A DNA stretch of 64,000 bases. It comes from Salinibacter altiplanensis (GTDB lineage: Bacteria; Bacteroidota; Rhodothermia; Rhodothermales; Salinibacteraceae). The notes beneath the pieces were generated by a model, which ran no database searches, had not been told where the DNA came from, and worked only from the letters and a program-made list of their open reading frames with translations. The stretch is from NCBI RefSeq assembly GCF_002894645.1, contig NZ_NCQY01000002.1, positions 365,871-429,870 on the forward strand, written 5' to 3'. Within the stretch, counting starts at the first letter, position 1, and every line of letters starts with the position of its first letter. Positions 7,959 to 18,546 of this stretch are shown here, one piece after another. A program made the translations under genes and the position numbers.

Positions 7959-10900
7959 ATGGACGTCGATCGCTATCAGCCCACCCACCCGGTCCGGTTC
8001 GTCACCGCCACGAGCCTGTTCGACGGGCACGACGCGGCGATCAACATCATGCGCCGCATCCTGCAGCAGACGGGCGCGGAGGTGATCCATCTCGGTCACA
8101 ACCGCTCGGTGCAAGAGATCGTAGATACGGCCATCGACGAGGATGCACAGGGCATTGCCGTGTCCAGCTATCAGGGCGGGCACATGGAGTACTTCAAGTA
8201 CATGCACGACCTGCTGGAGGAGAAGGGCGCCGGGCACGTTCGGGTGTACGGCGGGGGGGGCGGCGTCATCGTGGCCGAGGAGAAAGCAGAGCTGGAAGAC
8301 TATGGCATCGCCCACATCTACTCGCCGGATGAGGGGATGGACATGGGGCTTCAGGGCATGATCAACGACATGGTGGAGGCGTGCGACTTTCCGGTCGCGG
8401 ACGCCGACTTTCACGTGCCGGACGACGTCCCGAGGCGGGACTCCCGAGTCGTGGCCCGCAACCTCACCCGCGTGGAGGCGCCGGAGCCGGAGCGGGCGGC
8501 AGTGGTGGTCGGGGCGGCTGGCGATGCGGACGAGGCCGACCCGGCAGCGACGGAGGGGGAAATGAGGGGGGACGGAAGCCCTGAAAGTGTTGACGCTGAC
8601 GCGTTGAACGTTGAAGATCCCAGCGTTCCAACGCTGGGGATTACGGGGACGGGAGGGGCGGGGAAGTCGACGTTGACCGACGAGCTCGTGCGGCGCTTCC
8701 TCAACGACCACGATGACCTGGAGTTGGCCGTCCTGTCGGTCGACCCCACGCGGCGGCGCACGGGCGGCGCGCTGCTCGGTGACCGCATCCGCATGAACGC
8801 GATCTATGGCACGAACACGGACCGCGTCTACATGCGGTCGTTTGCCACGCGGGAGGCGAACCGCACCACCACGCAGGCCCTCCAGGAGGCGATTGAGGTG
8901 TGCCAGGCCGCGACCTTCGACCTGATTCTCGTAGAGACGGCGGGCATCGGCCAGAGCGATACGGAGATCGTGGACCTCACCGACCTCACGCTCTACGTGA
9001 TGACCCACGACTTTGGCGCGCCGACGCAGCTGGAGAAAATCGGCATGCTCGACCTCGCCGACTTCGTGGCGATCAACAAGTTCGAAAAGCGGGGGTCGGA
9101 GGACGCCCTGCGCGACGTGCGGAAGCAGGTGCAACGCAACCGGATGCGGTTCGACGAGGACCCAGCGAATATGCCGGTGTACCCGACGATGGCGTCGCGC
9201 TTCGGTGATCCCGGGGTTACGCACCTTTACCTCGGACTGCTCGACCGACTGAACGCAAACTTTGACTTTGAGCGCGAGTCGGGCACGTACGACGAGGACG
9301 AGGTGCCCGAGCCGGACCCGTCCGAGGTCGCGATCATCCCCCCGGATCGGCAGCGCTACCTCGGTGAGATTGCGGAAACCTGCGACGAGTACCACGACTG
9401 GGCCGAGCAGCAGGTGGCATACGCCCGAAAGTGGGGGGAGGCCCAGGGCGCGCGCCAGCAGGTGGAGGACTGGGCCCCGGAGGATCGGGACCAGATCGCC
9501 GGCCGACTCGACGAGATGGAAGCCCACTGGTGGGACAAGCTCGACAAACGGTGCAAGGAAATTCTGGAGAATTGGGGGGACTTGGCCGAGGAGTACCGGC
9601 AGGAGGAGTTCACCTACACGGTGCGGGGCCGCGACTTCACGGTGCCGCTCTACCGCGAGAGCCTGAGCGGCACCAAAATTCCGCGCGTCGCCCTGCCGCA
9701 GACCGAAGCCCCGGGCGAGCGGCTGGAGTTCGCCCTCACCGAAAATCTGCCCGGATACTTCCCCTTCACGGCGGGCGTCTTTCCGTTCAAGCGGGAGGGA
9801 GAGATGCCGACCCGCCAGTTTGCGGGCGAAGGGTCGCCCGAGCGCACAAACCGCCGCTTCCACCTCGTCTCGCAGGGCGACGAGGCGAACCGGCTGTCCA
9901 CGGCCTTCGACAGCGTCACCCTCTACGGCCGCGACCCCGCCGAGCGGCCGGACATCTACGGCAAGGTGGGCAACGCGGGCGTCTCCATTTGCACGCTCGA
10001 CGACATGAAGAAGCTCTTCTCGGGCTTCGACCTGTGTGCCCGCAAGACGAGCGTCTCGATGACCATCAACGGCCCGGCGCCGATGCTGATGGCGATGTTC
10101 TTCAACGCGGCCATCGACCAGCAGGTCGAGAAGCACCTCCGGGAGGAGGGCCACTGGGACGAGGCGGAGGCGGTGATCGACGAGAAGCTGGGGGACGACC
10201 GCCCCGAGTACGTGCCGTACGGGCCGGAGGGCCGCGAGGAGGATCTGCCGGAAACCCACGACGGCAGTGGGCTCGGCCTGCTCGGCACCAGCGGCGAAGA
10301 GCTCGTGGAGTGGGGCGTCCTCGATCGCGAGACGTACGAGGAGATCAAGGCCGACACCCTCCACACGGTCCGGGGCACAGTGCAGGCCGACATCCTGAAA
10401 GAGGATCAGGCGCAGAACACCTGCATCTTCTCCACGGACTTCGCCCTTCGGCTGATGGGCGACATCCAGCAGTACTTCATCGATCACGACGTCCGCAACT
10501 ACTACTCGGTCTCGATCTCCGGCTACCACATCGCCGAGGCCGGCGCCAATCCGATCACGCAGCTGGCCTTTACCCTGGCCAACGGCTTCACGTACGTGGA
10601 GTACTACCTCAGCCGGGGCATGGACATCGACGACTTTGCACAGAACCTGTCGTTCTTCTTCTCGAACGGGATGGACCCGGAGTACAGCGTCATCGGACGG
10701 GTGGCGCGGCGCATCTGGGCGGTGGCGATGAAGGAGCTCTACGGCGCCAATGAGCGGTCGCAGAAGCTGAAGTACCACATCCAGACCTCCGGCCGCAGCC
10801 TACACGCGGAGGAGATCCAGTTTAACGACATCCGCACCACGCTGCAGGCGCTCATGGCCGTCTACGACAACTGCAACTCGCTCCACACCAACGCCTATGA

Positions 10901-11477
10901 CGAGGCCATCACGACGCCGACGGAGGAGAGCGTGCGGCGCGCCATCGCGATCCAGCTCATCATCAACAAGGAGCTGGGCATGACGAAGAACGAAAACCCA
11001 CTCCAGGGCTCCCATGTCATTGAAGAACTGACGGCCCTGGTGGAGGAGGCGGTGCTGCACGAGTTTGAGCGCCTCAACAACCGGGGCGGCGTGCTCGGGG
11101 CGATGGAGTCGATGTACCAGCGCGGCAAGATCCAGCAGGAGTCGATGAAGCTGGAGGAGTCGAAGCACTCCGGCGACCGCCCGGTGGTGGGCGTCAACAC
11201 CTTCCTGCGCGACGAAGACGACGACGCGTCGGGGAAAGAGGAGGTGGACCTGATGCGCTCGTCCGACGACGAAAAGCAGCACCAGCTTCACAACCTGAAG
11301 GCGTTTCAGGAGCGCTACGCCGACAAGAACGAGGCCGCCCTCGCGGAGCTCAAGGAGGCGGCCCGCGAAGACGAAAACACGTTCGAGGTGCTGATGGAGG
11401 CGGTGAAGTACTGCTCGCTCGGGCAGATCACCAAGGCGCTCTTCGAAGTTGGCGGCGAGTACCGGCGGAACATGTAG
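7959..11477 (+). CDS. icmF: fused isobutyryl-CoA mutase (IcmF)
   Basis: A 1172-residue adenosylcobalamin-dependent acyl-CoA mutase fused to its own G-protein chaperone. Domain order is that of IcmF. The B12-binding domain is at residues 10-150, with DGHDAAI around the cobalamin-ligand His and a GG-rich loop. A linker follows, then a MeaB/MeaI-type GTPase with Walker [10 protein letters not shown] near residue 230. The large substrate-binding mutase domain fills about residues 550-1172. The reaction interconverts isobutyryl-CoA and n-butyryl-CoA (or related branched acyl-CoAs), in valine/fatty-acid metabolism. The fusion makes methylmalonyl-CoA mutase unlikely. Unusual: the linker (about 165-225) is long, acidic and low in complexity, and contains a 9-bp inverted repeat. 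Translation starts at ATG 7959 after a pyrimidine-rich stretch with no Shine-Dalgarno motif. Confidence 0.93.
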   Translation: MDVDRYQPTHPVRFVTATSLFDGHDAAINIMRRILQQTGAEVIHLGHNRSVQEIVDTAIDEDAQGIAVSSYQGGHMEYFKYMHDLLEEKGAGHVRVYGGGGGVIVAEEKAELEDYGIAHIYSPDEGMDMGLQGMINDMVEACDFPVADADFHVPDDVPRRDSRVVARNLTRVEAPEPERAAVVVGAAGDADEADPAATEGEMRGDGSPESVDADALNVEDPSVPTLGITGTGGAGKSTLTDELVRRFLNDHDDLELAVLSVDPTRRRTGGALLGDRIRMNAIYGTNTDRVYMRSFATREANRTTTQALQEAIEVCQAATFDLILVETAGIGQSDTEIVDLTDLTLYVMTHDFGAPTQLEKIGMLDLADFVAINKFEKRGSEDALRDVRKQVQRNRMRFDEDPANMPVYPTMASRFGDPGVTHLYLGLLDRLNANFDFERESGTYDEDEVPEPDPSEVAIIPPDRQRYLGEIAETCDEYHDWAEQQVAYARKWGEAQGARQQVEDWAPEDRDQIAGRLDEMEAHWWDKLDKRCKEILENWGDLAEEYRQEEFTYTVRGRDFTVPLYRESLSGTKIPRVALPQTEAPGERLEFALTENLPGYFPFTAGVFPFKREGEMPTRQFAGEGSPERTNRRFHLVSQGDEANRLSTAFDSVTLYGRDPAERPDIYGKVGNAGVSICTLDDMKKLFSGFDLCARKTSVSMTINGPAPMLMAMFFNAAIDQQVEKHLREEGHWDEAEAVIDEKLGDDRPEYVPYGPEGREEDLPETHDGSGLGLLGTSGEELVEWGVLDRETYEEIKADTLHTVRGTVQADILKEDQAQNTCIFSTDFALRLMGDIQQYFIDHDVRNYYSVSISGYHIAEAGANPITQLAFTLANGFTYVEYYLSRGMDIDDFAQNLSFFFSNGMDPEYSVIGRVARRIWAVAMKELYGANERSQKLKYHIQTSGRSLHAEEIQFNDIRTTLQALMAVYDNCNSLHTNAYDEAITTPTEESVRRAIAIQLIINKELGMTKNENPLQGSHVIEELTALVEEAVLHEFERLNNRGGVLGAMESMYQRGKIQQESMKLEESKHSGDRPVVGVNTFLRDEDDDASGKEEVDLMRSSDDEKQHQLHNLKAFQERYADKNEAALAELKEAAREDENTFEVLMEAVKYCSLGQITKALFEVGGEYRRNM

Positions 11478-11541
11478 AGAACATTGTTTCAATCGGGCAT
11501 TGCATCATTGCCTGAGCCCCGGAGCGGCAACGGGCCTACGT

Positions 11542-11814
11542 TTAGAGGAGAGGTGCGTCCATACTCAGGTCGAAGAAGAGCGCCTCGCTCCCCGCACTGA
11601 CGAGTTGCATCTCGCCGGCCGAGATGCCGGCTTCGTGGCTCTGGTCGTCGCCGTGGGTCCGTATGCCCGCCGAGACGTACGTGACGATTTCTGCGTCGCG
11701 GTGCGGGTGCGCGGAAGATCCCTCGTGGGGCACAATATGGTTCTCCACCACCACGCGGAGCAGCCCGAAGTGCACCCAGTCCGGATCGTGGCAGTCCGCG
11801 AACGAGAAGGGCAT
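11542..11814 (-). pseudogene. truncated pirin-family remnant
   Basis: The 90-residue frame beginning MPFSFADCHDPDW matches the N-terminal cupin of pirin/quercetinase proteins. The run HPHRDAEIVTYVSAG corresponds to the family's HPHRDxEIVTYV metal site, followed by a GEMQLVSAGSE segment. Normal pirins are 230-290 residues. Here about 20 N-terminal residues are missing behind an in-frame TGA, and everything after the first cupin is lost. The remaining ORF ends in unrelated sequence. I read it as a decaying gene, not a small functional protein. It lies between icmF and the old-yellow-enzyme gene. Confidence 0.65.
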
Positions 11815-11949
11815 CCAGTTGTGGGTTCAGCCCATGTGCCCAAGGCCGCGCTCGTCGCTGCGGTGGAGGCGAACGGCTGGCGGCCGTCGAGGCATTTATC
11901 GCTGGGCGAGGGAAAGAGGGGGGATGGAGGGTACGCGAGAGAGGGCCAA

Positions 11950-13152
11950 CTAGCCGCGAGGCTCAAGCTCGGCGAGGGAGTCGATCGTGTCGAAAGACAC
12001 GCCATTTTGCAATTCGTCCCAGGTCGGGTAATCAGTGTATCCGTGCTCGTCGCCGTTGTAGAAGGTCTCCTCGTCGGGGACGTTGACGGGGAGGCCCTTT
12101 CGGAGGCGTTGGGGCAGGTCGGGGTTCGCCAGAAACGCGCGTCCAAACGCAATGAGCTGCGCGTATCCCCGATCGATGGCCTCGCGGGCTGTCTGCGTGT
12201 CGTAGTTGCCATTGGCCATGAGCGCGCCATCGAACGCCTCCCGAATGCCGGAAAAGACCGCGGCCGTTTCGTCGTCCTCGACCACGGGCGGCTTGGGAGA
12301 GTTTGGTTCTACGAGGTGAACGTACGCCAGGTCAAAGTTGTCGGCGGTGGATGCGGCCGCCCGAAACGTGTCCGCTGGGGTGTCGTCCCCCATGTCGTTA
12401 AATGGGCTAAGTGGGGAGAGCCGGATGCCGACCCGCTCCGAATCCCACACATCCGTCACCGCGCCGGTCACCTCCCGCAGAAAGCGCAGCCGATTGCCGA
12501 GCGACCCGCCGTAGCGATCCGTGCGCTCGTTGGTGCCGGAGCGTAGGAATTGATCGATGAGGTAGCCGTTGGCCGCGTGAATTTCCACGCCGTCGAACCC
12601 GGCCCGCCGGGCGTTCTTTGCCCCCGTGCGATACTGTTCCACCACCTCCGGCACCTCCTCGGTCGCGAGTGCCCGGGGCGTCTCGAAGGCGGTCATCTCC
12701 AGATCCGGTGTTAAAACTTGACCGTCCGGCGCGATCGGAGAGGGGGCGAGGGGCTTCTCCCCGTCGTGGTAGAGGGAGTGCGAAATGCGCCCCACGTGCC
12801 AGAGCTGCAGAAGGATGCGCCCCCCGGCGTCGTGGACTGCGTCGGTGACCTTCTTCCATCCGTCCACCTGTGCGTCGGAGTGAATGCCCGGCGTGCGGGG
12901 ATACCCCTGTCCTTTAGGGGCCACCTGCGTGGCCTCACTTACGATGACGGCGGCGTCGGCACGCTGGCGGTAGTACGTTGCGTTCAGGTCACTGGGCACG
13001 TTGCCCTCGGCGGCCCGGTTGCGGGTGAGCGGTGCCATCGCCACGCGGTGCGGAAGCGTGAGGGGCCCAAGGTCCAGGTCGTCGAAGAGGGAAGAAGCCA
13101 CGAGGAACGAACGGATTGGTGCGTGAAATGACGAGTCCGAGAGCACGTACAC
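11950..13152 (-). CDS. alkene reductase, old yellow enzyme family
   Basis: FMN-dependent NAD(P)H ene-reductase of the OYE/NemA family, 400 residues from ATG 13152. The TIM-barrel start LPHRVAMAPLTRNRA is clear. The substrate-binding pair in HAANGYLIDQFL (His-x-x-Asn) and the following RTDRYGGSLGNR are diagnostic. The family reduces activated C=C bonds of enals, enones and nitro compounds. Homologs usually begin only about 5 residues before the segment LFDDLDLGPLTLPHRV, so a GTG at 13101 (383 residues) is a credible alternative start. It is convergent with nothing close; the pirin remnant follows it. Confidence 0.9.
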   Translation of the reverse strand: MYVLSDSSFHAPIRSFLVASSLFDDLDLGPLTLPHRVAMAPLTRNRAAEGNVPSDLNATYYRQRADAAVIVSEATQVAPKGQGYPRTPGIHSDAQVDGWKKVTDAVHDAGGRILLQLWHVGRISHSLYHDGEKPLAPSPIAPDGQVLTPDLEMTAFETPRALATEEVPEVVEQYRTGAKNARRAGFDGVEIHAANGYLIDQFLRSGTNERTDRYGGSLGNRLRFLREVTGAVTDVWDSERVGIRLSPLSPFNDMGDDTPADTFRAAASTADNFDLAYVHLVEPNSPKPPVVEDDETAAVFSGIREAFDGALMANGNYDTQTAREAIDRGYAQLIAFGRAFLANPDLPQRLRKGLPVNVPDEETFYNGDEHGYTDYPTWDELQNGVSFDTIDSLAELEPRG

Positions 13153-13397
13153 GATTTATGAAACGGACGTTCCAAAACAGGTGGTCAATTTCGTCGGTTC
13201 TCCGCATGGGATAAGATGCAGTCAATCTGGAACGATCATTCCAGACATTGCGATCAACACAGCACGGTCGAAGCGTTTGGCGAGCAGGCTCCTTCAGGTT
13301 GTCCGGCTTCGGGACTCAGTGCATGCTCGAGTCACGATGCTCGGTTGCCCAGCCGGACTGTATTTTTGATCCTTCACCACCAGATACTGTCCCCTTC

Positions 13398-14420
13398 ATG
13401 AACGTCATAGAGCTGAATCCTAGTGGGAATTCCTTCGAGGCCCTGGAGCCCACGGAGCGTCCGCGCCCGGAGCCCGGCCCTGGGCAGGTCCGTGTGCGGC
13501 TCCAGGCCGCGTCCGTCAACTACCGCGACCTCTTGATCGCATGGGGGACGTACCCGGTTCAGCAGGACGCGCCTTTCATTCCGCTCTCGGACGGCGCCGG
13601 CCTCGTCGATGCCGTAGGGGAGGGAGTGACGCACTTTGAAGAGGGGGATCGGGTCGTGAATACCTTCTCGCAGGTGCCGCCCGACGCTCCGTCGTCTGCT
13701 CCCCGACAGGCCCTCGGCGCGCCGCTCGATGGCACCCTGGCGGAGTACCAGGTTTTCCACGAAAGTGGGCTCTTGCCCGTGCCCGACACGCTCTCCCTAG
13801 AAGAGGCGGCCACGCTGCCGTGCGCGGCCCACACGGCCTGGCAGGCCCTCTTCGGGGCAGGCACGCCCGTTCGGCCCGGTCAGACGGTCCTGATGTTGGG
13901 GACGGGTGGGGTGTCCATCTTTGCGCTGCAGTTTGCGGCGGCCGCCGGCGCCCGCACGTTCATCACCTCGTCGAGCGACGACAAACTGGAGCGCGCCCGG
14001 GCCCTGGGGGCCGACGAGACCATCCATTACGAGCGCACGCCCGACTGGCACGAGCCCGTGTTGGATCGGACCGACGGTCGGGGGGTAGACTGTGTGGTCG
14101 AGGTGGGGGGCACCGGCACGCTGGGCCGCTCCTTTCAGGCCGTGGCGCCGGAGGGGAAAATCGGCCTGATCGGAGTGCTCACCGAGGCGGACGAGAACCC
14201 GAATCCACAGATGCTCATGCAGCGCCGGGGCCACCTGCACGGCATCTACGTCGGATCGATCGACCACCCGCGCGACTCTTTTGCGGCCATGAACGCAGCG
14301 ATCGAGGCCAACGACATCACGCCGGTCGTCGACCGCACCTTCACACTTGAGGAGGCGCGGGAGGCGTATCAGTACCAGGCCGACCAGGCGCACTTCGGGA
14401 AGGTTGTCATCTCGATTTAG
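13398..14420 (+). CDS. MDR-family NAD(P)-dependent oxidoreductase
   Basis: Medium-chain dehydrogenase/reductase of 340 residues. The N-terminal GroES-like domain holds VNYRDLLIAWGTYP, and the Rossmann domain holds GTGGVSIFALQFA near residue 170. Neither the catalytic zinc cysteine/histidine pair nor the four structural zinc cysteines of true alcohol dehydrogenases are present. It is therefore more like zinc-independent quinone or enoyl reductases. ATG 13398 is preceded by a pyrimidine-rich tract; in-frame codons upstream of it look non-coding. Substrate unknown. It is divergent from the OYE gene, so a shared redox or detoxification role is possible. Confidence 0.85.
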   Translation: MNVIELNPSGNSFEALEPTERPRPEPGPGQVRVRLQAASVNYRDLLIAWGTYPVQQDAPFIPLSDGAGLVDAVGEGVTHFEEGDRVVNTFSQVPPDAPSSAPRQALGAPLDGTLAEYQVFHESGLLPVPDTLSLEEAATLPCAAHTAWQALFGAGTPVRPGQTVLMLGTGGVSIFALQFAAAAGARTFITSSSDDKLERARALGADETIHYERTPDWHEPVLDRTDGRGVDCVVEVGGTGTLGRSFQAVAPEGKIGLIGVLTEADENPNPQMLMQRRGHLHGIYVGSIDHPRDSFAAMNAAIEANDITPVVDRTFTLEEAREAYQYQADQAHFGKVVISI

Positions 14421-14563
14421 GGACTGACAACAGACAGGCCTGGGGAAAACGGGTGTTTGAACATCGTTGCGGACGAAGGCATCGGTGGGGCAACGAAGCG
14501 CTGGCCGGATCGTACGTTAATCGACTGAGCGCTGCTTCACTATGGACCTTTCCGGTACGCCCC

Positions 14564-16411
14564 GTGCTTGATCCTCGGATTCTCGCCCGTCCCGGGACGG
14601 TGCTGCTCGACTCGGCGCGGCCCGACGCCGAAAACCCGTGGAGCTGGGCCTTTACGGCGCCGAAGCGCGTGCTCACTGCATCGACCGCGGCGGAGGTGGG
14701 CACGCTGGTCGAGACGCTCCAGGCCGAAACTGCCCGCGGTCATTACGTCGCGGGGCATCTCTCGTACGAGGCCGGGTACCCCTTCGTAGACCTCGACATT
14801 CCGGAGCGGGCCGAACACCCGCTCGCCTGGTTCGGCGTGTACGACGCGCCGCGTCGCCTTGCGCCGGCGGACGTGGCAGCAGGACTGAGCTCGCTTGGCA
14901 CAAGTCCGGCCGTTGATGATGTGCGGCTGGACACTACGGAAACGGCCTACGTCGACGATGTGCGGACCGTCCGGCGTCACATCGGGCGGGGCAATGTGTA
15001 TCAGATCAACTACACGGCTCCACTCCGCTTTCGTGTAGAGGGCGATCCGCGGGGCCTCTATCGTCGGCTTCGGGCCCGCCAGCGCGTCCCGTACGCCGCG
15101 TACCTGCACTGTGGCGACCGGCAGCTCCTGTCCCTCTCGCCCGAGCTGTTCTTTCGGCGCGACGGCGACCGGCTGATGACCCGGCCCATGAAGGGGACCA
15201 TCCGCCGCGGCCGAACGCGGACCGAGGACCAGGCCCTGCAGGACGAGCTTGCTGCGGATCCGAAAAACCGGGCGGAGAACCTGATGATTGTCGACCTGCT
15301 CCGCAACGACCTGTCGGTCTGCTGCCAACCCGGGTCGGTGACGGTCCCGTCGCTCTACGAGACGGAGCCGTACCAGAGTGTCACGCAGATGACGTCAACC
15401 GTCGAGGGGCGCCTTCGAGACGACGCGGGCCTGGCCGCAGTGCTCCGCGCGCTCTTTCCGTGTGGCTCCATTACCGGGGCCCCCAAGCGCCGTGCCATGC
15501 GGATCATCCGCGAGTTGGAGGCAGCCCCGCGAGGCGTCTACTGCGGCGCCATCGGGATGGCGGGGCCGGACGACACGGCGGTCTTTAACGTCGCCATCCG
15601 TACCGCTGTCCTGGACGGGGCGGAGGGCACCATGGGCATCGGCAGTGGCATCGTGTGGGACTCCACCCCGGCGGCCGAGTACGAGGAGTGTGTGCTCAAA
15701 GGCACCTTCCTCACGCAGGGTCGATCCGCACAGTCCGATCCTACGTCCTCTCCCGATGAAGACCTGAAGCTCATCGAAACGATGCGCGCCGAGGAGGGGC
15801 GGATTCTGCGTCTCGACCGGCATGTGGCGCGCCTCGCCCGCTCGGCGGACTACTTTTCATTCCCGTTCGATGAGGCACGGTTTCGGCGGCGAGTCGACCG
15901 GGCCGTGGCCCAGGCGGGAGAAGGGGACACTTTGAAAGTCCGAGCCACATTGGACCGCTGGGGAAGGGGGGATGTGGAGACCACGCCGCTACGGGGATCG
16001 ATCGATGAGCCCTGGCGGGTGACCGTCGCCGACGAGCAGGTCGATGCCGCCGACCCGTTCTTCTACCACAAGACCACCCGGCGTGGCACGTACGAACGCG
16101 CCCTGACGGCGGCGCGAGACGACGGCTTCGACGAGGCGATTCTGTTGAATCAGGCAGGACACGTGACGGAGGGTACGTACAGCAACGTGTTCGTCCGGCG
16201 GGGCGACGCGTTGTGGACCCCACCGGTGGACGCGGGACTGCTGGCGGGGGTGTACCGGGACTCCGTCCTGGAGACCCGCCCGGAGGCTGCAGAGCGTCCA
16301 CTGGGTCTTGAGGACCTTCGAGCGGCGGACGCCCTGTACTGCTGCAACGCGGTCCGGGGCTGGTGCGAAGCAGAGCTTGCAGGGGAGCCCGAGGTCGTGG
16401 CCCCGAGTTGA
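14564..16411 (+). CDS. pabB: aminodeoxychorismate synthase I / ADC lyase fusion (PabB-PabC)
   Basis: Bifunctional p-aminobenzoate enzyme of folate synthesis, about 615 residues. The first 430 residues are a chorismate-binding PabB domain, with SLSPELFFRRDG, RPMKGTIRRG and the helix ending FPCGSITGAPKRRAM. From about residue 440 a class-IV PLP domain follows (4-amino-4-deoxychorismate lyase), with LKLIETMRAEEG and EAILLNQAGHVTEGTYSN. The pair would convert chorismate and glutamine-derived ammonia to p-aminobenzoate; a PabA-type amidotransferase is not adjacent, so the TrpG at 37396 may serve both. The GTG at 14564 gives a normal N-terminus. An ATG at 14453 in frame adds an Arg/Trp-rich stretch that looks non-coding, so I prefer the GTG. 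Confidence 0.88.
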   Translation: MLDPRILARPGTVLLDSARPDAENPWSWAFTAPKRVLTASTAAEVGTLVETLQAETARGHYVAGHLSYEAGYPFVDLDIPERAEHPLAWFGVYDAPRRLAPADVAAGLSSLGTSPAVDDVRLDTTETAYVDDVRTVRRHIGRGNVYQINYTAPLRFRVEGDPRGLYRRLRARQRVPYAAYLHCGDRQLLSLSPELFFRRDGDRLMTRPMKGTIRRGRTRTEDQALQDELAADPKNRAENLMIVDLLRNDLSVCCQPGSVTVPSLYETEPYQSVTQMTSTVEGRLRDDAGLAAVLRALFPCGSITGAPKRRAMRIIRELEAAPRGVYCGAIGMAGPDDTAVFNVAIRTAVLDGAEGTMGIGSGIVWDSTPAAEYEECVLKGTFLTQGRSAQSDPTSSPDEDLKLIETMRAEEGRILRLDRHVARLARSADYFSFPFDEARFRRRVDRAVAQAGEGDTLKVRATLDRWGRGDVETTPLRGSIDEPWRVTVADEQVDAADPFFYHKTTRRGTYERALTAARDDGFDEAILLNQAGHVTEGTYSNVFVRRGDALWTPPVDAGLLAGVYRDSVLETRPEAAERPLGLEDLRAADALYCCNAVRGWCEAELAGEPEVVAPS

Positions 16412-16536
16412 AATTGGGCCCCCAAATCCCTAAGGTAGCTTTGCAAAGGGCAGAATACACCGAGCAACGTCGACGCCCTTCCAGGCTGGCTGCTCATTTC
16501 TCGTTCGTCTCTCCGCACACGCCCCGACTGCATGTC

Positions 16537-18522
16537 ATGGCCGATGCCGCCCTCGAAGCACGCCTCTCCGATCAAGATTACCTTCGTCCTTCACCGGCGT
16601 TCGTGGGACAGGCCAACGTGACGGACCCGGCGGTCTACGACCGGTTCGACGACTTTCCGGAGGGATTCGAGGAGTACGCCGAGCTTTTGGACTGGGACGC
16701 CCGCTGGGACGAGGCCTTCGATGGGTCCGACCCGCCATTTTTCGAGTGGTTTACGGGCGGTGAGCTCAACGCCTGCTTCAACTGCGTGGACCGTCACCTC
16801 GACGAGCGGCCCAACCAGGCCGCTTTCATCTGGGAGGGCGAGGATGGCACCCGGCGCACGCTCACGTACCGGGATCTCTACCGCGAGGTGAACAAGATGG
16901 CCGCCTCGCTCCGCGACGTCGGGGTGGAGGAGGACGACGTGGTGACGCTCCACCTCCCGATGGTGCCCGCGCTTCCGATTACCATGCTGGCCTGCGCCCG
17001 GATCGGCGCGCCGCACTCGGTTGTCTTCGGGGGCTTTTCGGCCAGCGCCCTCGCCCAGCGCGCCACCGACGCCGACTCGGATGTCATTGTCACGATCGAC
17101 GGCTACTACCGACGAGGCGAGTTTCTGCACCACAAGGAAAAGGCCGACACCGCCGTAGAGGAGGCGGATACCGACATCGACACGGTACTGGTGTGGGAGC
17201 GTCACGAAGGCGAGCTCCACTCCGATGCCGATCTGCACGAGGGGCGCGACATTCTTGTCTCCGAGCTCCTCGCAGACAACGAGCGGGCGCGGGTTGAGCC
17301 GGTGGCCCGGGACGCCGAGGACACTCTCTTCCTGATGTACACGTCCGGCACCACCGGCAAGCCGAAAGGGGCCCAGCACCGCACCGGGGGCTACCTTAGC
17401 TACGTGGCGGGCACGTCGAAGTACATTCTCGACATTGAGCCCGAGGACACCTACTGGTGCGCCGCCGACATTGGATGGATCACCGGCCACTCTTACATCG
17501 TCTACGGTCCTCTCGCGCTCGGTACCACGAGCGTGATGCGGGAAGGGGCCCCCGACCATCCGCACAAGGGCGTCACCTGGGAGATTGCCGAGCGCCACGA
17601 CGTCGACATCTTTCACACCTCCCCCACGGCGGTGCGCATGTACATGAAGTGGGGCAAGGAGTACCCGGCGGCGTACGACTTCAACTTCCGCCACATGACG
17701 ACGGTCGGGGAGCCCATTCAGCCCGAGGCGTGGCTCTGGTACTACACGCACATCGGGGATGAGGACGCTGTGATCGTCGATACGTGGTGGCAGACGGAGA
17801 CCGGCGGGCACCTCATCACCAACCTGCCGGCCCTGCAGGACATGAAGCCCGGCTCGGCGGGGCACGCGTGCCCGGGGATTCAGCCGGCGATCTACGACAA
17901 CAACGGCACTCCGGTGGAGGCCGCCAGCGGACGGGCCGGCAACCTGGTGATCGAACGTCCCTGGCCCGGCATGTTGCAGACCGTGTACGGCGACGACCAG
18001 CGCTTCATCAACGAGTACTGGCGCCGCTTCTCGGACGTCGACTCCGACGACTGGCGCGACTGGGTCTATGAGGCCGGCGACGGGGCCGTGCACGCTCAGG
18101 ACGGCTACTTCCGCGTCCTGGGCCGCCTCGACGACGTTATGAACGTGGCCGGGCACCGGCTCGGCACCATGGAGCTCGAATCCGCCGTGGCTCAGGTCTC
18201 CGAGGTGGCCGAGGCCGCCGTGGCCGCGCGGCAGGACGACCAGAAGGGAAATGTGCCCGACGTGTACGTGACGCCCCGGCACGGCGTGGCGGCGTCCGAA
18301 GAGCTCCGCCAGGACATCATTACCGCCGTCGAGAAGGAAATCGGAGCGTTTGCCCGTCCGGCGAACGTCATCTTCGTCGGGGACCTTCCGAAGACGCGCT
18401 CGGGGAAGATTATGCGCCGTCTTCTCGAAAACATTTCCAACGGCCAGGACCTCGGCGACACCACGACTCTCCGCGACCCGACGGTTCCCGAAGACATCCG
18501 CCGACAGGTTCAGGAGGCGTAG
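16537..18522 (+). CDS. acs: acetyl-CoA synthetase
   Basis: AMP-forming acetate-CoA ligase, 661 residues, full length. Core motifs are visible in order: YTSGTTGKPKG near residue 270, WWQTETGG near 420, and NVAGHRLGTMELESA near 535. The C-terminal TRSGKIMRR contains the lysine that is acetylated in this family. It activates acetate to acetyl-CoA with ATP. ATG 16537 was chosen because the upstream in-frame sequence is Arg-rich and lies over the 3' end of the preceding gene. It converges on the penicillin-acylase-like gene with a 24-bp gap. Confidence 0.93.
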   Translation: MADAALEARLSDQDYLRPSPAFVGQANVTDPAVYDRFDDFPEGFEEYAELLDWDARWDEAFDGSDPPFFEWFTGGELNACFNCVDRHLDERPNQAAFIWEGEDGTRRTLTYRDLYREVNKMAASLRDVGVEEDDVVTLHLPMVPALPITMLACARIGAPHSVVFGGFSASALAQRATDADSDVIVTIDGYYRRGEFLHHKEKADTAVEEADTDIDTVLVWERHEGELHSDADLHEGRDILVSELLADNERARVEPVARDAEDTLFLMYTSGTTGKPKGAQHRTGGYLSYVAGTSKYILDIEPEDTYWCAADIGWITGHSYIVYGPLALGTTSVMREGAPDHPHKGVTWEIAERHDVDIFHTSPTAVRMYMKWGKEYPAAYDFNFRHMTTVGEPIQPEAWLWYYTHIGDEDAVIVDTWWQTETGGHLITNLPALQDMKPGSAGHACPGIQPAIYDNNGTPVEAASGRAGNLVIERPWPGMLQTVYGDDQRFINEYWRRFSDVDSDDWRDWVYEAGDGAVHAQDGYFRVLGRLDDVMNVAGHRLGTMELESAVAQVSEVAEAAVAARQDDQKGNVPDVYVTPRHGVAASEELRQDIITAVEKEIGAFARPANVIFVGDLPKTRSGKIMRRLLENISNGQDLGDTTTLRDPTVPEDIRRQVQEA

Positions 18523-18546
18523 CCCGTGTCCGGGGGGCTGTGCAGG

